A DNA stretch of 64,000 bases, taken from contig NZ_AP019736.1 of NCBI RefSeq assembly GCF_006542685.1, positions 654,001-718,000 of the forward strand. The letters run 5' to 3'. Made by a program: the position numbers and the translations under genes. This DNA comes from Alistipes dispar (lineage in GTDB: Bacteria > Bacteroidota > Bacteroidia > Bacteroidales > Rikenellaceae). The notes below the pieces were generated by a model, which did no database searches, was not told the DNA's origin, and saw only the letters and a program-made list of their open reading frames with translations. Shown here piece after piece: positions 16,073 through 24,343 of the stretch (its first letter is position 1; each line of letters opens with the position of its first letter).

Positions 16073-17436
16073 GCACGCACTCCTTAGCCGCAAAGCGATT
16101 CGTCGCCGACGCCGACCGCATGGCGTGGCACGACAGGGCGCTCTACGCCGTACGCGAAAAACGCGACCGGATGATGGAGACGGTCCCCGAATGGGAGGAG
16201 CTGCGGCAGCTCTCCTCCGAAATCAAACGCCACACGCTGAGCCGTCTGGGCGACTACCTGCTCGAATTCGAGCGCAACGCCACGGCCAACGGCATCGCGG
16301 TGCACTGGGCGCGCGACGCCGCCGAGATGAACGACACCGTATGGCGTCTCGTCCGCGAACACGGCGGACGGAACCTCATCAAGAGCAAGTCGATGCTCTC
16401 CGAGGAGTGCGGCCTGACGCCCTTCCTGCGCGAACGCGGCATCGACGCCGTCGAGAGCGACCTCGGCGAACGGATCATGCAGTTGCTCGGTCTGCCGCCC
16501 AGCCACATCGTGCTGCCGGCCATCGGTGTACGGCGCGAGGAGGTCGGCGCGCTGTTCGAACGCGAGCTGGGGACCCGGCCGGGCGACAGCGACCCGACCT
16601 ATCTGACGCACGCCGCACGGCAGGCGCTGCGCGCGAAGTTCCTCGGGGCCGACGTCTCGATGACGGGCGTCAATTTCGCCGTAGCCTCCACCGGAGCGCT
16701 GGCCGTCTGCACGAACGAAGGCAACGCCGATCTGGGCACGTCGTTCGCCGACCTGCACATCGCCATCATGGGCATCGAGAAGGTGATTCCCGACATGCGG
16801 GCGCTGGCGGTCTTCACGCGCCTGCTGGCCCGCTCGGGCACGGGGCAGCCCGTGACGACCTACACGTCGCTCTACCGCCGTCCCGCACCGGGCAAACGCA
16901 TCCACGTCATCCTGGTGGACAACGGCCGCTCGGAGTGGCTCGCCGACGCGCGGCACCGCAACATGCTCAAATGCCTGCGCTGCGGCGCCTGCATGAACAC
17001 CTGCCCCGTTTACCGCCGTTCGGGAGGCTACTCCTACTCGTACTTCATCCCCGGACCGCTGGGCATCAACCTCTCGATGCTGCGCTCGCCGGAGCTCCAC
17101 CGCGGCAACGTCTCGGCCTGCTCGCTGTGCTACTCCTGCTCGGAGGTCTGTCCGGCGAAGATCGACCTCGGGGAGCAGATCTACATGTGGCGGCAGCAGC
17201 TCGACGCGCTGGGGCTGGCCGACCGCACGAAGAAATTCGCCGTGAAAGGCATGGATTTCGTAATGAACGGGACAAGGCGTTTCTACGGCGGCATCGCGCT
17301 GGCACGCGCAGCCGGGAAACTGCCGCGCTTCGTCGTCGAGAACGGGCTCAACCCGTGGAGCGCCCCGGGCCGGGCCATGCCGCCCTTCGCGCCGCAGACA
17401 TTCAACGCGTGGTGGAAAAAGGGCCGCGGCGAATGA
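16069..17436 (+). CDS. lutB: Lactate utilisation protein B, LUD domain plus ferredoxin
   Basis: 455-residue iron-sulfur protein. The LUD domain occupies about residues 60-300 (GRNLIKSKSMLSEECGL, ASTGALAVCTNEGN). Two [4Fe-4S] motifs follow: CLRCGACMNTCPVYRR and CSLCYSCSEVCPAKI. In Bacillus LutABC oxidises L-lactate to pyruvate; in an anaerobe the electron acceptor is not evident from the sequence. It overlaps lutA by four bases. Confidence 0.92.
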   Translation: MSTHSLAAKRFVADADRMAWHDRALYAVREKRDRMMETVPEWEELRQLSSEIKRHTLSRLGDYLLEFERNATANGIAVHWARDAAEMNDTVWRLVREHGGRNLIKSKSMLSEECGLTPFLRERGIDAVESDLGERIMQLLGLPPSHIVLPAIGVRREEVGALFERELGTRPGDSDPTYLTHAARQALRAKFLGADVSMTGVNFAVASTGALAVCTNEGNADLGTSFADLHIAIMGIEKVIPDMRALAVFTRLLARSGTGQPVTTYTSLYRRPAPGKRIHVILVDNGRSEWLADARHRNMLKCLRCGACMNTCPVYRRSGGYSYSYFIPGPLGINLSMLRSPELHRGNVSACSLCYSCSEVCPAKIDLGEQIYMWRQQLDALGLADRTKKFAVKGMDFVMNGTRRFYGGIALARAAGKLPRFVVENGLNPWSAPGRAMPPFAPQTFNAWWKKGRGE

Positions 17437-17478
17437 CGTGCGGAGAGCCTGCGCGTCCCGAATAAAAACGACAACACG

Positions 17479-18057
17479 ATGGACAGCAAGGAAGAGATAC
17501 TGAAAAGACTCGCGGCCGGACGGCCGGACGAGACACCCTACCCCGAAACCGGATTCACGCCCCAGCGTTTCGACGACCCCGAAGCCATGTTCGCCGAGCG
17601 ACTCGAAGCGGCCGGAGGCCGGGCCGTCGTCATGCAGCCCGGCGAGACGCTCGACGAGGCCGTGCGGCGCTGCTATCCCGAAGCACGGACGATCGTCTCG
17701 GCGATCCCCGGTCTGAGCGTCGCCACGATGAATCCCGACCGCATCGAGGACCCGCGCGAGCTGGTGGATGCGGATCTGGGCGTCGTGACGGGCGCATTCG
17801 GCGTCGCCGAGAACGGCGCGGTGTGGATTGCGCAGAACATCCGCCACAAGGCACTCTACTTCGGGGCCACGGCGCTGATGATCGTCATCCCGCGGGATGC
17901 CATCGTCGCGACGATGCACGAAGCCGTGCTGCGGCCCGAGGTGGACGACTTCGGCTACGGATGTTTCATGTCGGGCCCGTCGAAAACGGCCGACATCGAG
18001 CAGGCGCTCGTCTTCGGCGCGCACGGCCCGATGTCCGTCACGGTACTGCTGCGCTGA
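17479..18057 (+). CDS. lutC: Lactate utilisation protein C, LUD domain
   Basis: 192-residue single-domain LUD protein, with VTGAFGVAENGAVWI and the ending FGAHGPMSVTVLL typical of LutC. It lies 42 bp behind lutB and completes the three-subunit set. A hairpin follows within 10 bp of the stop. Confidence 0.9.
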   Translation: MDSKEEILKRLAAGRPDETPYPETGFTPQRFDDPEAMFAERLEAAGGRAVVMQPGETLDEAVRRCYPEARTIVSAIPGLSVATMNPDRIEDPRELVDADLGVVTGAFGVAENGAVWIAQNIRHKALYFGATALMIVIPRDAIVATMHEAVLRPEVDDFGYGCFMSGPSKTADIEQALVFGAHGPMSVTVLLR

Positions 18058-18065
18058 CACCCCGA

Positions 18066-18089
18066 CGTCCGTCCTTCGCAGGACGGGCG
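18066..18089 (+). terminator. Probable terminator of lutABC
   Basis: 9-bp arms (18066-18074, 18081-18089) with one G-U pair and a TTCGCA loop, followed by a short T-containing stretch. Confidence 0.5.
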
Positions 18090-18141
18090 GTTCCGTTTGC
18101 GGACCGGCGCCGATTTCTTTGGCGGTTCGGGCGAAAATCGC

Positions 18142-18149
18142 TATCTTCG
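18142..18149 (+). promoter_or_regulatory. -7 box of cutC
   Basis: TATCTTCG, one mismatch from consensus, 40 bp upstream of the cutC ATG. Confidence 0.4.
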
Positions 18150-18189
18150 CTACGCCCGGCCGGTGCCGGGCCTGCAAAACGGACCGAAG

Positions 18190-18924
18190 ATGATCGAAAC
18201 CGAACTCTGCGCCTTCTCGCCCGAAGCCTGCCGGACCGCAGCCCGGGCCGGAGTGACGCGCGCCGAACTCTGCGCCTCGCCCTACGAGGGCGGCACGACC
18301 CCCTCCGCCGCGGCGATCCGGCTGGCGCGGCGTGTCCCGAACCTGCGGCTGAGCGTGATGATCCGCCCCCGCGGCGGGGATTTCCTCTACACGGACGAAG
18401 AGTTCCGCCAGATGCTCGAGGAGGTCCGCTTCGCCCGTGAATGCGGTGCGGACTGCGTCGTCGCGGGACTGCTGACCCCGGACGGACGGGTGGACGAGGA
18501 GCGCACGGCCCGTCTGGTCGCGGAGGCCGGCGGAATGGAGGTGACCTTCCACCGCGCCTTCGACATGACGCGCGACTGCACCGAGGCGCTCGAGGCGCTC
18601 GTCCGGGCCGGATGCCGCCGGGTGCTCACATCGGGCGGCCGCAACACGGCTCCGGAGGGGCTGGAGACGATCCGCACGCTGGTCGCAGCGGCCGCAGGGC
18701 GGATCGAGGTGATGGCCGGCAGCGGCGTAAGGCCCGCGAACGTCCTGAAGATCGCCGCCGCGGGAGTCGATGCCGTACACTTCAGCGCACGGCGCACGGT
18801 CGAAAGCCGGATGCGCTTCCGCAACGGCGCGGTCTCGATGGGAGGCATCGCCGGAATCCCCGAATACGCCTCGGTCGGAACCGACGAGGAAACGATACGC
18901 GAAATCCTGCGGCGACTCGCCTGA
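18190..18924 (+). CDS. cutC: CutC family protein
   Basis: 244-residue TIM-barrel protein of the CutC family, historically called a copper homeostasis protein; its actual activity is uncertain. Family motifs are AELCASPYEGGTTPS, MIRPRGGDFLYT, GLLTPDGRVD, FHRAFDM and LTSGG. The start at MIETELCAFS matches the family N-terminus. It is followed 17 bp later by the transglutaminase-like lipoprotein gene. Confidence 0.9.
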   Translation: MIETELCAFSPEACRTAARAGVTRAELCASPYEGGTTPSAAAIRLARRVPNLRLSVMIRPRGGDFLYTDEEFRQMLEEVRFARECGADCVVAGLLTPDGRVDEERTARLVAEAGGMEVTFHRAFDMTRDCTEALEALVRAGCRRVLTSGGRNTAPEGLETIRTLVAAAAGRIEVMAGSGVRPANVLKIAAAGVDAVHFSARRTVESRMRFRNGAVSMGGIAGIPEYASVGTDEETIREILRRLA

Positions 18925-18941
18925 AAAAACGACACGATACC

Positions 18942-20123
18942 ATGAAAAAACTGCTTCTGACGATGCTCTGCATCGCCGGCATCGCTTGCAGCGATGCCGG
19001 AATCCCGGACGACGAACAGCGGCGGCTCGACGCCGCGCTGGCCACGACGCCCCGCGCCGATTCGCTCCGGCAGCTTCTCGCTTCGACTCCCCGCGGCGAA
19101 CGCGCCGCGATGGCCTGGCTCATCGCCCGGATGCCTTGCGGCGACCGCGACACGATGCGTCTCGACCTGCTGCGCGAGAACGTCGCATACGCCTGCCGCG
19201 CCCGGGAGGAGTTCCCGTGGACGAAGGCGCTGCCCGACTCGGTCTTCCGGAACGAGGTGCTGCCTTACGCCGTGGTGGACGAGGTGCGCGACGGCTGGCG
19301 GCGCGATCTCTACGAACGCTTCGCGCCCCGCGTGGCCGGCTGCCGCGACCTGCGCGCCGCACTCGACACGGTGAACCGCATCCTGCCCGGAGTCGTGGGC
19401 GTGGAGTACAACACGCTGCGCGAGAAGACCAACCAAAGCCCCGCGGAGTCGATGCGTCAGGGCATGGCCTCCTGCACGGGACTTTCGGTGCTGCTCGTCG
19501 ATGCGCTCCGCGCCGTGGGCATCCCGGCCCGTTTCGCCGGCACGGCGGCCTGGCACGACGACCGCGGCAACCACAGTTGGACGGAGGTGTGGATCGACGG
19601 CGAGTGGCACTTCACGGAGTTCTACCAGCCCGCGGCGCTCGACCGCGCCTGGTTCCTCGCCGACGCGGGACAGGCCACGCCGGGCGACCGGCAGCATGCC
19701 GTCTATGCCGTATCGTTCGCCCCGACGGGCGACTGGTTCCCGATGGTGTGGAACGAAACCTCGCGCGAGGTCCACGCCACGGACGTCACGCAACGCTACC
19801 GCGACGCCTACGCCTCCTTCGCCGGCAAGGCGGCCGAAGAGGGCACGCATACGACCGTCACGTTCCGCATGTTCCGCGACCCGCGCCACGCCGCCGCTTC
19901 GGGCGACCGCGTGGCGGCCAACGTCGATGTCTTCTGCGGTACGGAGCAGATGGGCGGCGGACGCACGGCCGGACCGTTGCAGGACATGAACGACGCCCTG
20001 CGGTTCCTGCTGAAGAAGAACCGCACCTACACGTTCCGCTATGCGAACGCACGCGGCGAGACGACGGAGGTCACGGCCGCGGTGGCCGACGACCCCGTGA
20101 CCGTGACGGGCTACATGGAGTGA
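18942..20123 (+). CDS. Transglutaminase-like lipoprotein
   Basis: 393 residues with a signal sequence ending at Cys16 (IAGIAC; the -3 position is Gly, so the lipobox is weak). A transglutaminase-like core shows the Cys-His-Asp triad in MASCTGLSVLLVDALRAVG, GNHSWTEVWIDG and the WIDGEWH strand. The C-terminal 110 residues form a separate beta-rich domain. Such proteins often act as cysteine proteases or peptidoglycan/peptide amidases in the periplasm; the substrate is unknown. Confidence 0.85.
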   Translation: MKKLLLTMLCIAGIACSDAGIPDDEQRRLDAALATTPRADSLRQLLASTPRGERAAMAWLIARMPCGDRDTMRLDLLRENVAYACRAREEFPWTKALPDSVFRNEVLPYAVVDEVRDGWRRDLYERFAPRVAGCRDLRAALDTVNRILPGVVGVEYNTLREKTNQSPAESMRQGMASCTGLSVLLVDALRAVGIPARFAGTAAWHDDRGNHSWTEVWIDGEWHFTEFYQPAALDRAWFLADAGQATPGDRQHAVYAVSFAPTGDWFPMVWNETSREVHATDVTQRYRDAYASFAGKAAEEGTHTTVTFRMFRDPRHAAASGDRVAANVDVFCGTEQMGGGRTAGPLQDMNDALRFLLKKNRTYTFRYANARGETTEVTAAVADDPVTVTGYME

Positions 20124-20145
20124 TTCCGGAACGGACGGAACACGC

Positions 20146-20177
20146 ACGACGGACACCTCTCCGGAGGTGTCCGTCGT
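20146..20177. terminator. Bidirectional terminator
   Basis: Perfect 14-bp arms (20146-20159, 20164-20177) with a TCCG tetraloop between converging genes. Confidence 0.75.
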
Positions 20178-20234
20178 TTCGACCGGCCCGTCCGCCCGCA
20201 CCGGCCATCCGGAGGCCGAAGAACCGCCGCACAT

Positions 20235-20678
20235 TCACAAAGCGAGGTGGAGAATCGGATGCGGCCGTCCCGACGCATCGAGCGGATCGCGCGACACGAC
20301 GCGGAATCCGAGCCGCGCATAGAAGCCCGCGGCCTGCGTATTCTCCTCATTGACATCGACACGCCGCACGCCGCAGCGGGCGACGGCATGTTCCACGAGA
20401 CACCGCCCCAGCCCCCGGCCCCGCAGGTCGGACGCGACGAAAAGCATCTCGAGCATCCCGTCCGCAACGCCCGCGAAGGCGGCGAAACCGCCGCCGGGAC
20501 GGCGGACGACCCAGAGCCGCACCGCAGACAACGCCCCGCCCCGCACCAGCGAGCGGTAGAAACAGATCTCGTCCGGAGCGAGAAAGTCGTGCGTGGCGCG
20601 CACCGACGTCTCCCAAAGGTCGGTCAGCGCATCCAGGTCGGCGGCAGAGGGATTCGGCAAAAATTCGACGTCGTACAT
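20235..20678 (-). CDS. GNAT family N-acetyltransferase
   Basis: 147 residues. Motif A is LFVASDLRGRGLGRCLVEHA, and the C-terminal VDVNEENTQAAGFYARLGF stretch is the classic motif B. This resembles the YjaB-like group. Start chosen at MYDVEFLPNPS, since no in-frame start lies between it and the promoter. Confidence 0.87.
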   Translation of the reverse strand: MYDVEFLPNPSAADLDALTDLWETSVRATHDFLAPDEICFYRSLVRGGALSAVRLWVVRRPGGGFAAFAGVADGMLEMLFVASDLRGRGLGRCLVEHAVARCGVRRVDVNEENTQAAGFYARLGFRVVSRDPLDASGRPHPILHLAL

Positions 20679-20706
20679 CGGTACAAGAGTGTTTGGTTGT
20701 ATGGGG

Positions 20707-20736
20707 CAAAGATACGCAAAATCGCGACTTCCGCAA
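20707..20736 (-). promoter_or_regulatory. Consensus promoter of the GNAT gene
   Basis: Minus strand: TTG (20736-20734), a 19-bp spacer, then TATCTTTG (20714-20707), about 29 bp before the start codon. Confidence 0.7.
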
Positions 20737-20740
20737 CAGG

Positions 20741-21133
20741 TCAGTGCGCCGCACCGATTCCGGCCAGCGCAGCGACCGTGCAGAAAAGCACCCAATGGCA
20801 CAGCCTCCGCCAATACCGGGCCGAAGCCCGTTCGCACCGCAGCGCCGCGGGCCATGCCACGCTCCAGCCGCCGTAAACGGCCGTCAGAAAGAGTTCCAGC
20901 GGCAGCGAGCGCGGAAGCGCCCCGAACCCCAGCGACAGAAATGCCGCCGCCCCCAGCACGAGGTCCGTCGTAACGAGCTGAAAACCGCAGCGGCCCAGGA
21001 GCCATGCGCCGTAAGCCCCGCCGCCGGATTCCCGGCAAGGCCGGGCCTGCGCGTAGAAGCGGCTGCCCGAAACCGTATGGACGAACGAAGCCGCGGCCAG
21101 AAGCGTCCCCGCAGCCACAAACCAGCCATTCAT
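20741..21133 (-). CDS. Small membrane protein of unknown function
   Basis: 130 residues with about four hydrophobic segments (GWFVAAGTLLAAASFVH, LVTTDLVLGAAAFLSL, LELFLTAVYGGWSVAW, WVLFCTVAALAGIGAA), so an integral inner-membrane protein. No catalytic motif recognised. It starts 2 bp after the stop of the short-chain dehydrogenase gene and is surely cotranscribed with it. Confidence 0.72.
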   Translation of the reverse strand: MNGWFVAAGTLLAAASFVHTVSGSRFYAQARPCRESGGGAYGAWLLGRCGFQLVTTDLVLGAAAFLSLGFGALPRSLPLELFLTAVYGGWSVAWPAALRCERASARYWRRLCHWVLFCTVAALAGIGAAH

Positions 21134-21135
21134 AC

Positions 21136-21855
21136 CTATCGCATGTTGAGATAAATCCGATCGGGAAGCCGCCGCAGAATCCATGCGACGAGCCGCCAGC
21201 GGCGCGTGACGACCGCCACGGCCTTCCGGCGGCGGATCGCCCGCAGAATCTGCTCGACGACCCGTTCGACGGGCATCACCCAGAAAAGGCCTTCGCCCCG
21301 GGCCATCGCCGTCGCCGTGAGACCGGGCCGGACGTCGGTGACGCGGACCGGAATCCGCAACCGGGCGAAACGCTGCCGAAGCCCCTCGGCATAGTTGATC
21401 TGGTAGGCTTTCGAAGCGCTGTAAGCCGGGGCGGCGCCGCTGCCGCGCAGCCCTCCGACCGACGTGACGCAGACCAGATGTCCGGCACCCTGCCGCTCGA
21501 AGAATCCGCAGGCCCAATCGACCGACGCGGTCCATCCTGCGACGTTCGTGCGGATCGCAGGCTCCTCGAGCGCATAGGCCAGTGCAGGATTCAGCTCCCC
21601 CGTACCGGCGCAGACGATGCACAGATCCATGCCGCCCAGCTCCGCGGCGAGGCGCTCCAGCGCGGCTACCGCCTCCGCCGTGCGCGTCAGATCGGCCGCC
21701 GCACGGCGGAATGCCGCGGGATTCCCCGCTGCGATCTCATCCAACAGATTCTCCCGGCGGCCGACCAGACCCACCGTATATCCCGCGGACGCCAGCCGCT
21801 CCGCGAGGCCGCGCCCGATTCCCGAGGTCGCGCCGATCACAATAGCCCGTTTCAT
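21136..21855 (-). CDS. Short-chain dehydrogenase/reductase
   Basis: 239-residue NAD(P)-dependent oxidoreductase of the classical SDR family: cofactor motif GATSGIGRG at the N-terminus, catalytic Ser in TSVGG and YSASK (Tyr-x-x-x-Lys). The C-terminal extension is basic and hydrophobic (RRWRLVAWILRRLPDRIY), as in membrane-associated SDRs. The ATG lies 5 bp after a TATCTTTG box. Substrate unknown; the small membrane protein downstream may be a partner. Confidence 0.9.
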   Translation of the reverse strand: MKRAIVIGATSGIGRGLAERLASAGYTVGLVGRRENLLDEIAAGNPAAFRRAAADLTRTAEAVAALERLAAELGGMDLCIVCAGTGELNPALAYALEEPAIRTNVAGWTASVDWACGFFERQGAGHLVCVTSVGGLRGSGAAPAYSASKAYQINYAEGLRQRFARLRIPVRVTDVRPGLTATAMARGEGLFWVMPVERVVEQILRAIRRRKAVAVVTRRWRLVAWILRRLPDRIYLNMR

Positions 21856-21860
21856 CGCCG

Positions 21861-21868
21861 CAAAGATA
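21861..21868 (-). promoter_or_regulatory. -7 box immediately before the SDR start codon
   Basis: TATCTTTG on the minus strand with five bases before the ATG, again implying a leaderless message. Confidence 0.55.
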
Positions 21869-21908
21869 GCTCCGCACGCCGGCATGCGGCTTGATCCGAA
21901 TCAAGAAA

Positions 21909-22469
21909 TCATCGGATCCGGCGCCGGATACGGCTCAGCGTCTCGGGCCGCACGCCCAGAAAGGAGGCCAGTTCCTGCAACGGCACGAGGTCCAACAGTC
22001 CGGGGCAGCGCGCGAGCAGCGCCTCGTAACGCTCCTGCGGCGTCGCGGCATAACGCTGGAGCAGGCGTTCGTAAACCTCGAGGAGCAGGCGCTCGGCCAC
22101 ACGGCGGCCCAGCCGCTCGCAGGCGGCATCGGTGCGGTAGAAGGCCTCGAGCCGGTCGTTCCCGACCGCCAGCACACGGCTGTCGCACATCGCCTCGATC
22201 CGGACGAGGGCCGGAGCGGCGTTGCGCATCGAAATATAATCCCCGACGAACTCTCCGGCGAAGGCGAAGCCGACGACGTGCCGGTCCCCCTCGGCCGTCT
22301 CGTGAAGATAGCGGAAAGCCCCCTCCTCGACCAGTCCGCAACGACGATTCCGCTCCCCCTGCACGGCGAAGGCATCGCCCGCACGGACGCAGAGCCGACA
22401 CCCCTCCCGGCGGAAGAACCCGGCCAGCGGGCCGAATTCCCCGGCCGCTATGTGACGGTTGAAAAGCAT
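21909..22469 (-). CDS. Crp/Fnr family transcriptional regulator
   Basis: 186 residues with an N-terminal cyclic-nucleotide-binding-like beta barrel (GDAFAVQGERNRRCGLVEEG) and a C-terminal winged helix ending LASFLGVRPETLSRIRRR. There are two closely spaced Cys near residues 24-27 (CRLC), but no full Fnr cluster ligand set. It is 8 bp downstream of a GNAT gene, so probably cotranscribed. Signal and targets unknown. Confidence 0.87.
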   Translation of the reverse strand: MLFNRHIAAGEFGPLAGFFRREGCRLCVRAGDAFAVQGERNRRCGLVEEGAFRYLHETAEGDRHVVGFAFAGEFVGDYISMRNAAPALVRIEAMCDSRVLAVGNDRLEAFYRTDAACERLGRRVAERLLLEVYERLLQRYAATPQERYEALLARCPGLLDLVPLQELASFLGVRPETLSRIRRRIR

Positions 22470-22477
22470 CTCCGCGA

Positions 22478-23050
22478 CTATTCGTTCCGCCGGATGTCGC
22501 GCGGAAGGTAAAACGAACAGAGGTCCGAAACCACGCCCCGATGGTCCTGCACGGCGCGGTGGATCACCCCCTCGAAACGGAACCCGAGCCGTTCGAGCAC
22601 CCGCCGCGACCGCTCGTTATGCGGATAGCAGGTCGCCGTGACCATCTCCAGCCCGAGTTGCGAGAATCCGTAGCCGACGACCGCCCGCGCCGCCTCGGTC
22701 ATCAGCCCCCGGCCCCAGCACGCCTCGTCGAGCCAATAACCGAGCATCGCCACGCCGGGGCATTCGCGCTTCGGGTCGGGCAGCAACCCGACCGCCCCGA
22801 CGAGCCGCCCCGTCCCGCCGTCCGTCACGGCCCACGTCGTCGGCCGGCGGAGGAAGACCTCCTCCAGCACCCGGCGCGACTCCCCGGGGGAAGAGTGCGG
22901 CTTCCAGCCCGCATTGTCCCCCAGAAGCGGATTCCGGCAGCAGGCGTACAGCGCCCCGGCGTCGCTCTCGGCGAAGGCGCGCAACAGCAACCTCCGCGTG
23001 CACAGGGCGGGAGCCTCCCGCCGCACTTCATCCTGACCCGTCTCCATCAT
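22478..23050 (-). CDS. RimJ/RimL-type GNAT N-acetyltransferase
   Basis: 190 residues with the RimJ/RimL layout: TRRLLLRAFAESDAGALY at the start, MLGYWLDEACWGRGLMTEA and YPHNERSRRVLERLGFR toward the end. The family acetylates N-terminal or small-molecule amines. Start at the first of two adjacent Met codons; the upstream in-frame extension is not conserved-looking. First gene of a two-gene unit with the Crp/Fnr regulator. Confidence 0.88.
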   Translation of the reverse strand: MMETGQDEVRREAPALCTRRLLLRAFAESDAGALYACCRNPLLGDNAGWKPHSSPGESRRVLEEVFLRRPTTWAVTDGGTGRLVGAVGLLPDPKRECPGVAMLGYWLDEACWGRGLMTEAARAVVGYGFSQLGLEMVTATCYPHNERSRRVLERLGFRFEGVIHRAVQDHRGVVSDLCSFYLPRDIRRNE

Positions 23051-23127
23051 GACACAAATTATAAAGGAAAAGACCGACTCGGAAAACAAAAAACGGCCTG
23101 CATTTCTGCAAGCCGTTGATTTTCAAG

Positions 23128-23200
23128 TGGTACCACCAGGAATCGAACCGGGGACACAAGGATTTTCAGTCCTTTGCTCTACCAACTGAGCTATGGCACC
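23128..23200 (-). tRNA. tRNA-Phe (GAA)
   Basis: 73-nt cloverleaf: acceptor GGTGCCA pairs with TGGTACC, D-arm GCTCAGTTGGTAGAGC, anticodon loop with GAA, and T-loop GGTTCGATTCC. The CCA end is not encoded. It has a consensus promoter just upstream. Confidence 0.97.
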
Positions 23201-23237
23201 ATCCCGATCTCACGGAGTGATCCGTATTATCGTGGTG

Positions 23238-23267
23238 CAAAGGTAAGCAAAAATTCCGAATCTGCAA
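23238..23267 (-). promoter_or_regulatory. Consensus promoter of tRNA-Phe
   Basis: Minus strand: TTG (23267-23265), a 19-bp spacer and TACCTTTG (23245-23238), about 37 bp before the tRNA 5' end. Confidence 0.72.
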
Positions 23268-23313
23268 GGCCTCCGAAAAAAATTATGCGTTTTTTTCTCC
23301 GGCGGATCCGGAA

Positions 23314-23345
23314 ACAAAAAAGGACGGCCCCCACGGGAGCCGTCC
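23314..23345 (-). terminator. Intrinsic terminator of the left sus operon
   Basis: 7-bp GC arms (23322-23328, 23339-23345) followed on the minus strand by six T and more T-rich sequence, just after the lipoprotein stop. Confidence 0.82.
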
Positions 23346-23367
23346 GGAAAGCGCACCGGAGACGACG

Positions 23368-24306
23368 CTACTCGAGAGAAGCCGAACCGTCGTTCAGCAC
23401 GAAGGTCTCGACGCAGGTTTCGCCGAACCAACGGCCGTCCTCCAGAAGGTAAACCAGCGGGAAGGTGAACGTCCTATCGCCGTCCCACGTACAGACGTCC
23501 GTTCCGACGCCGGTAGAAGGAAGATCCGAAACGAGCACCTTGGTTCCGTCGGAATAGTCCTCTCCGACATACTGCGACGTGAGCGAAATCGTCTTGTCGG
23601 CGTTGATCGTAAAGAGGATGTTCACGCCGCCGCCCCAATTCGTGAGGCGGAACACGTTGGTTCCCTCGGCCCGTTCGAGCATGACGGTATCGTCCTCGCC
23701 TTCCCACCAGAACGTGTAGGTATATACGCCGCCCTGGAGCATCGGCTTGCCGTCGGGGCCCACCACATAGTCCGCATCGGTCAGATCGGTCGAGAGCAGT
23801 TTCGAGAAATCCTTCAGCACGTAGCACGGAACCCAGTTGAGCGTCAGGGAGGCGGAGAGCGTGACCGAAGCGTACTTGGAGCCGATCGACGCCGAACTCT
23901 CATTTTCCGTCCCGGCGTTATTCACGGAAATCGAGACGGCGTAGGTCACGCCCTTGTCAAACTTCTCCACGTCGAGGACCGAAACCGGAACGATCACCCG
24001 ATAGTCGCCGTCGGCGAAGGTCACACTCTCGGGAATCCGGAAGAACTTCGCGGCCGCCTCGTCCATCTCGGCCGTAAGACCCACCGTCAGCTCGCCCGCG
24101 GCGTCCTGCCGGAAAAGGTCGAGATTGATGGTCTGCGTACCGGTCGCCGAGGCTTCGAAGTTCTCGGAGACGGCGTTCTTGACAAAGTAGGCGGTGCCGG
24201 CATCCTCTCCCGAGGTGTCGAACTTCGCAACGATCTGGTCCTGATCGCAGCCGACCGTGGCGAACAACATGCCCAACGCGAAAAGCGATTCGATTATCTT
24301 TTTCAT
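23368..24306 (-). CDS. Surface lipoprotein at SusE/F position, left operon
   Basis: 312 residues starting MKKIIESLFALGMLFATVGC, a lipoprotein signal. The N-terminal 130 residues resemble the DUF1735/BT_3987-type immunoglobulin-like domain found in surface proteins of gut Bacteroidetes (FFRIPESVTFADGDYRVIVPV). The C-terminal part is beta-rich with WWEGEDDTVMLERAEG and FRLTNWGGGVN. It probably helps bind the substrate imported by the upstream SusC/SusD pair. No catalytic motif. Last gene of the left operon, 38 bp after susD. Confidence 0.75.
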   Translation of the reverse strand: MKKIIESLFALGMLFATVGCDQDQIVAKFDTSGEDAGTAYFVKNAVSENFEASATGTQTINLDLFRQDAAGELTVGLTAEMDEAAAKFFRIPESVTFADGDYRVIVPVSVLDVEKFDKGVTYAVSISVNNAGTENESSASIGSKYASVTLSASLTLNWVPCYVLKDFSKLLSTDLTDADYVVGPDGKPMLQGGVYTYTFWWEGEDDTVMLERAEGTNVFRLTNWGGGVNILFTINADKTISLTSQYVGEDYSDGTKVLVSDLPSTGVGTDVCTWDGDRTFTFPLVYLLEDGRWFGETCVETFVLNDGSASLE

Positions 24307-24343
24307 ATTCAATTCCAATTTTTACAAGTTAGTCCGTTTCACC

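Noticed and set aside
16084..18780. 898-codon minus-strand open frame
   Set aside because: Shadow of lutB, lutC and cutC caused by high GC; no family motif.
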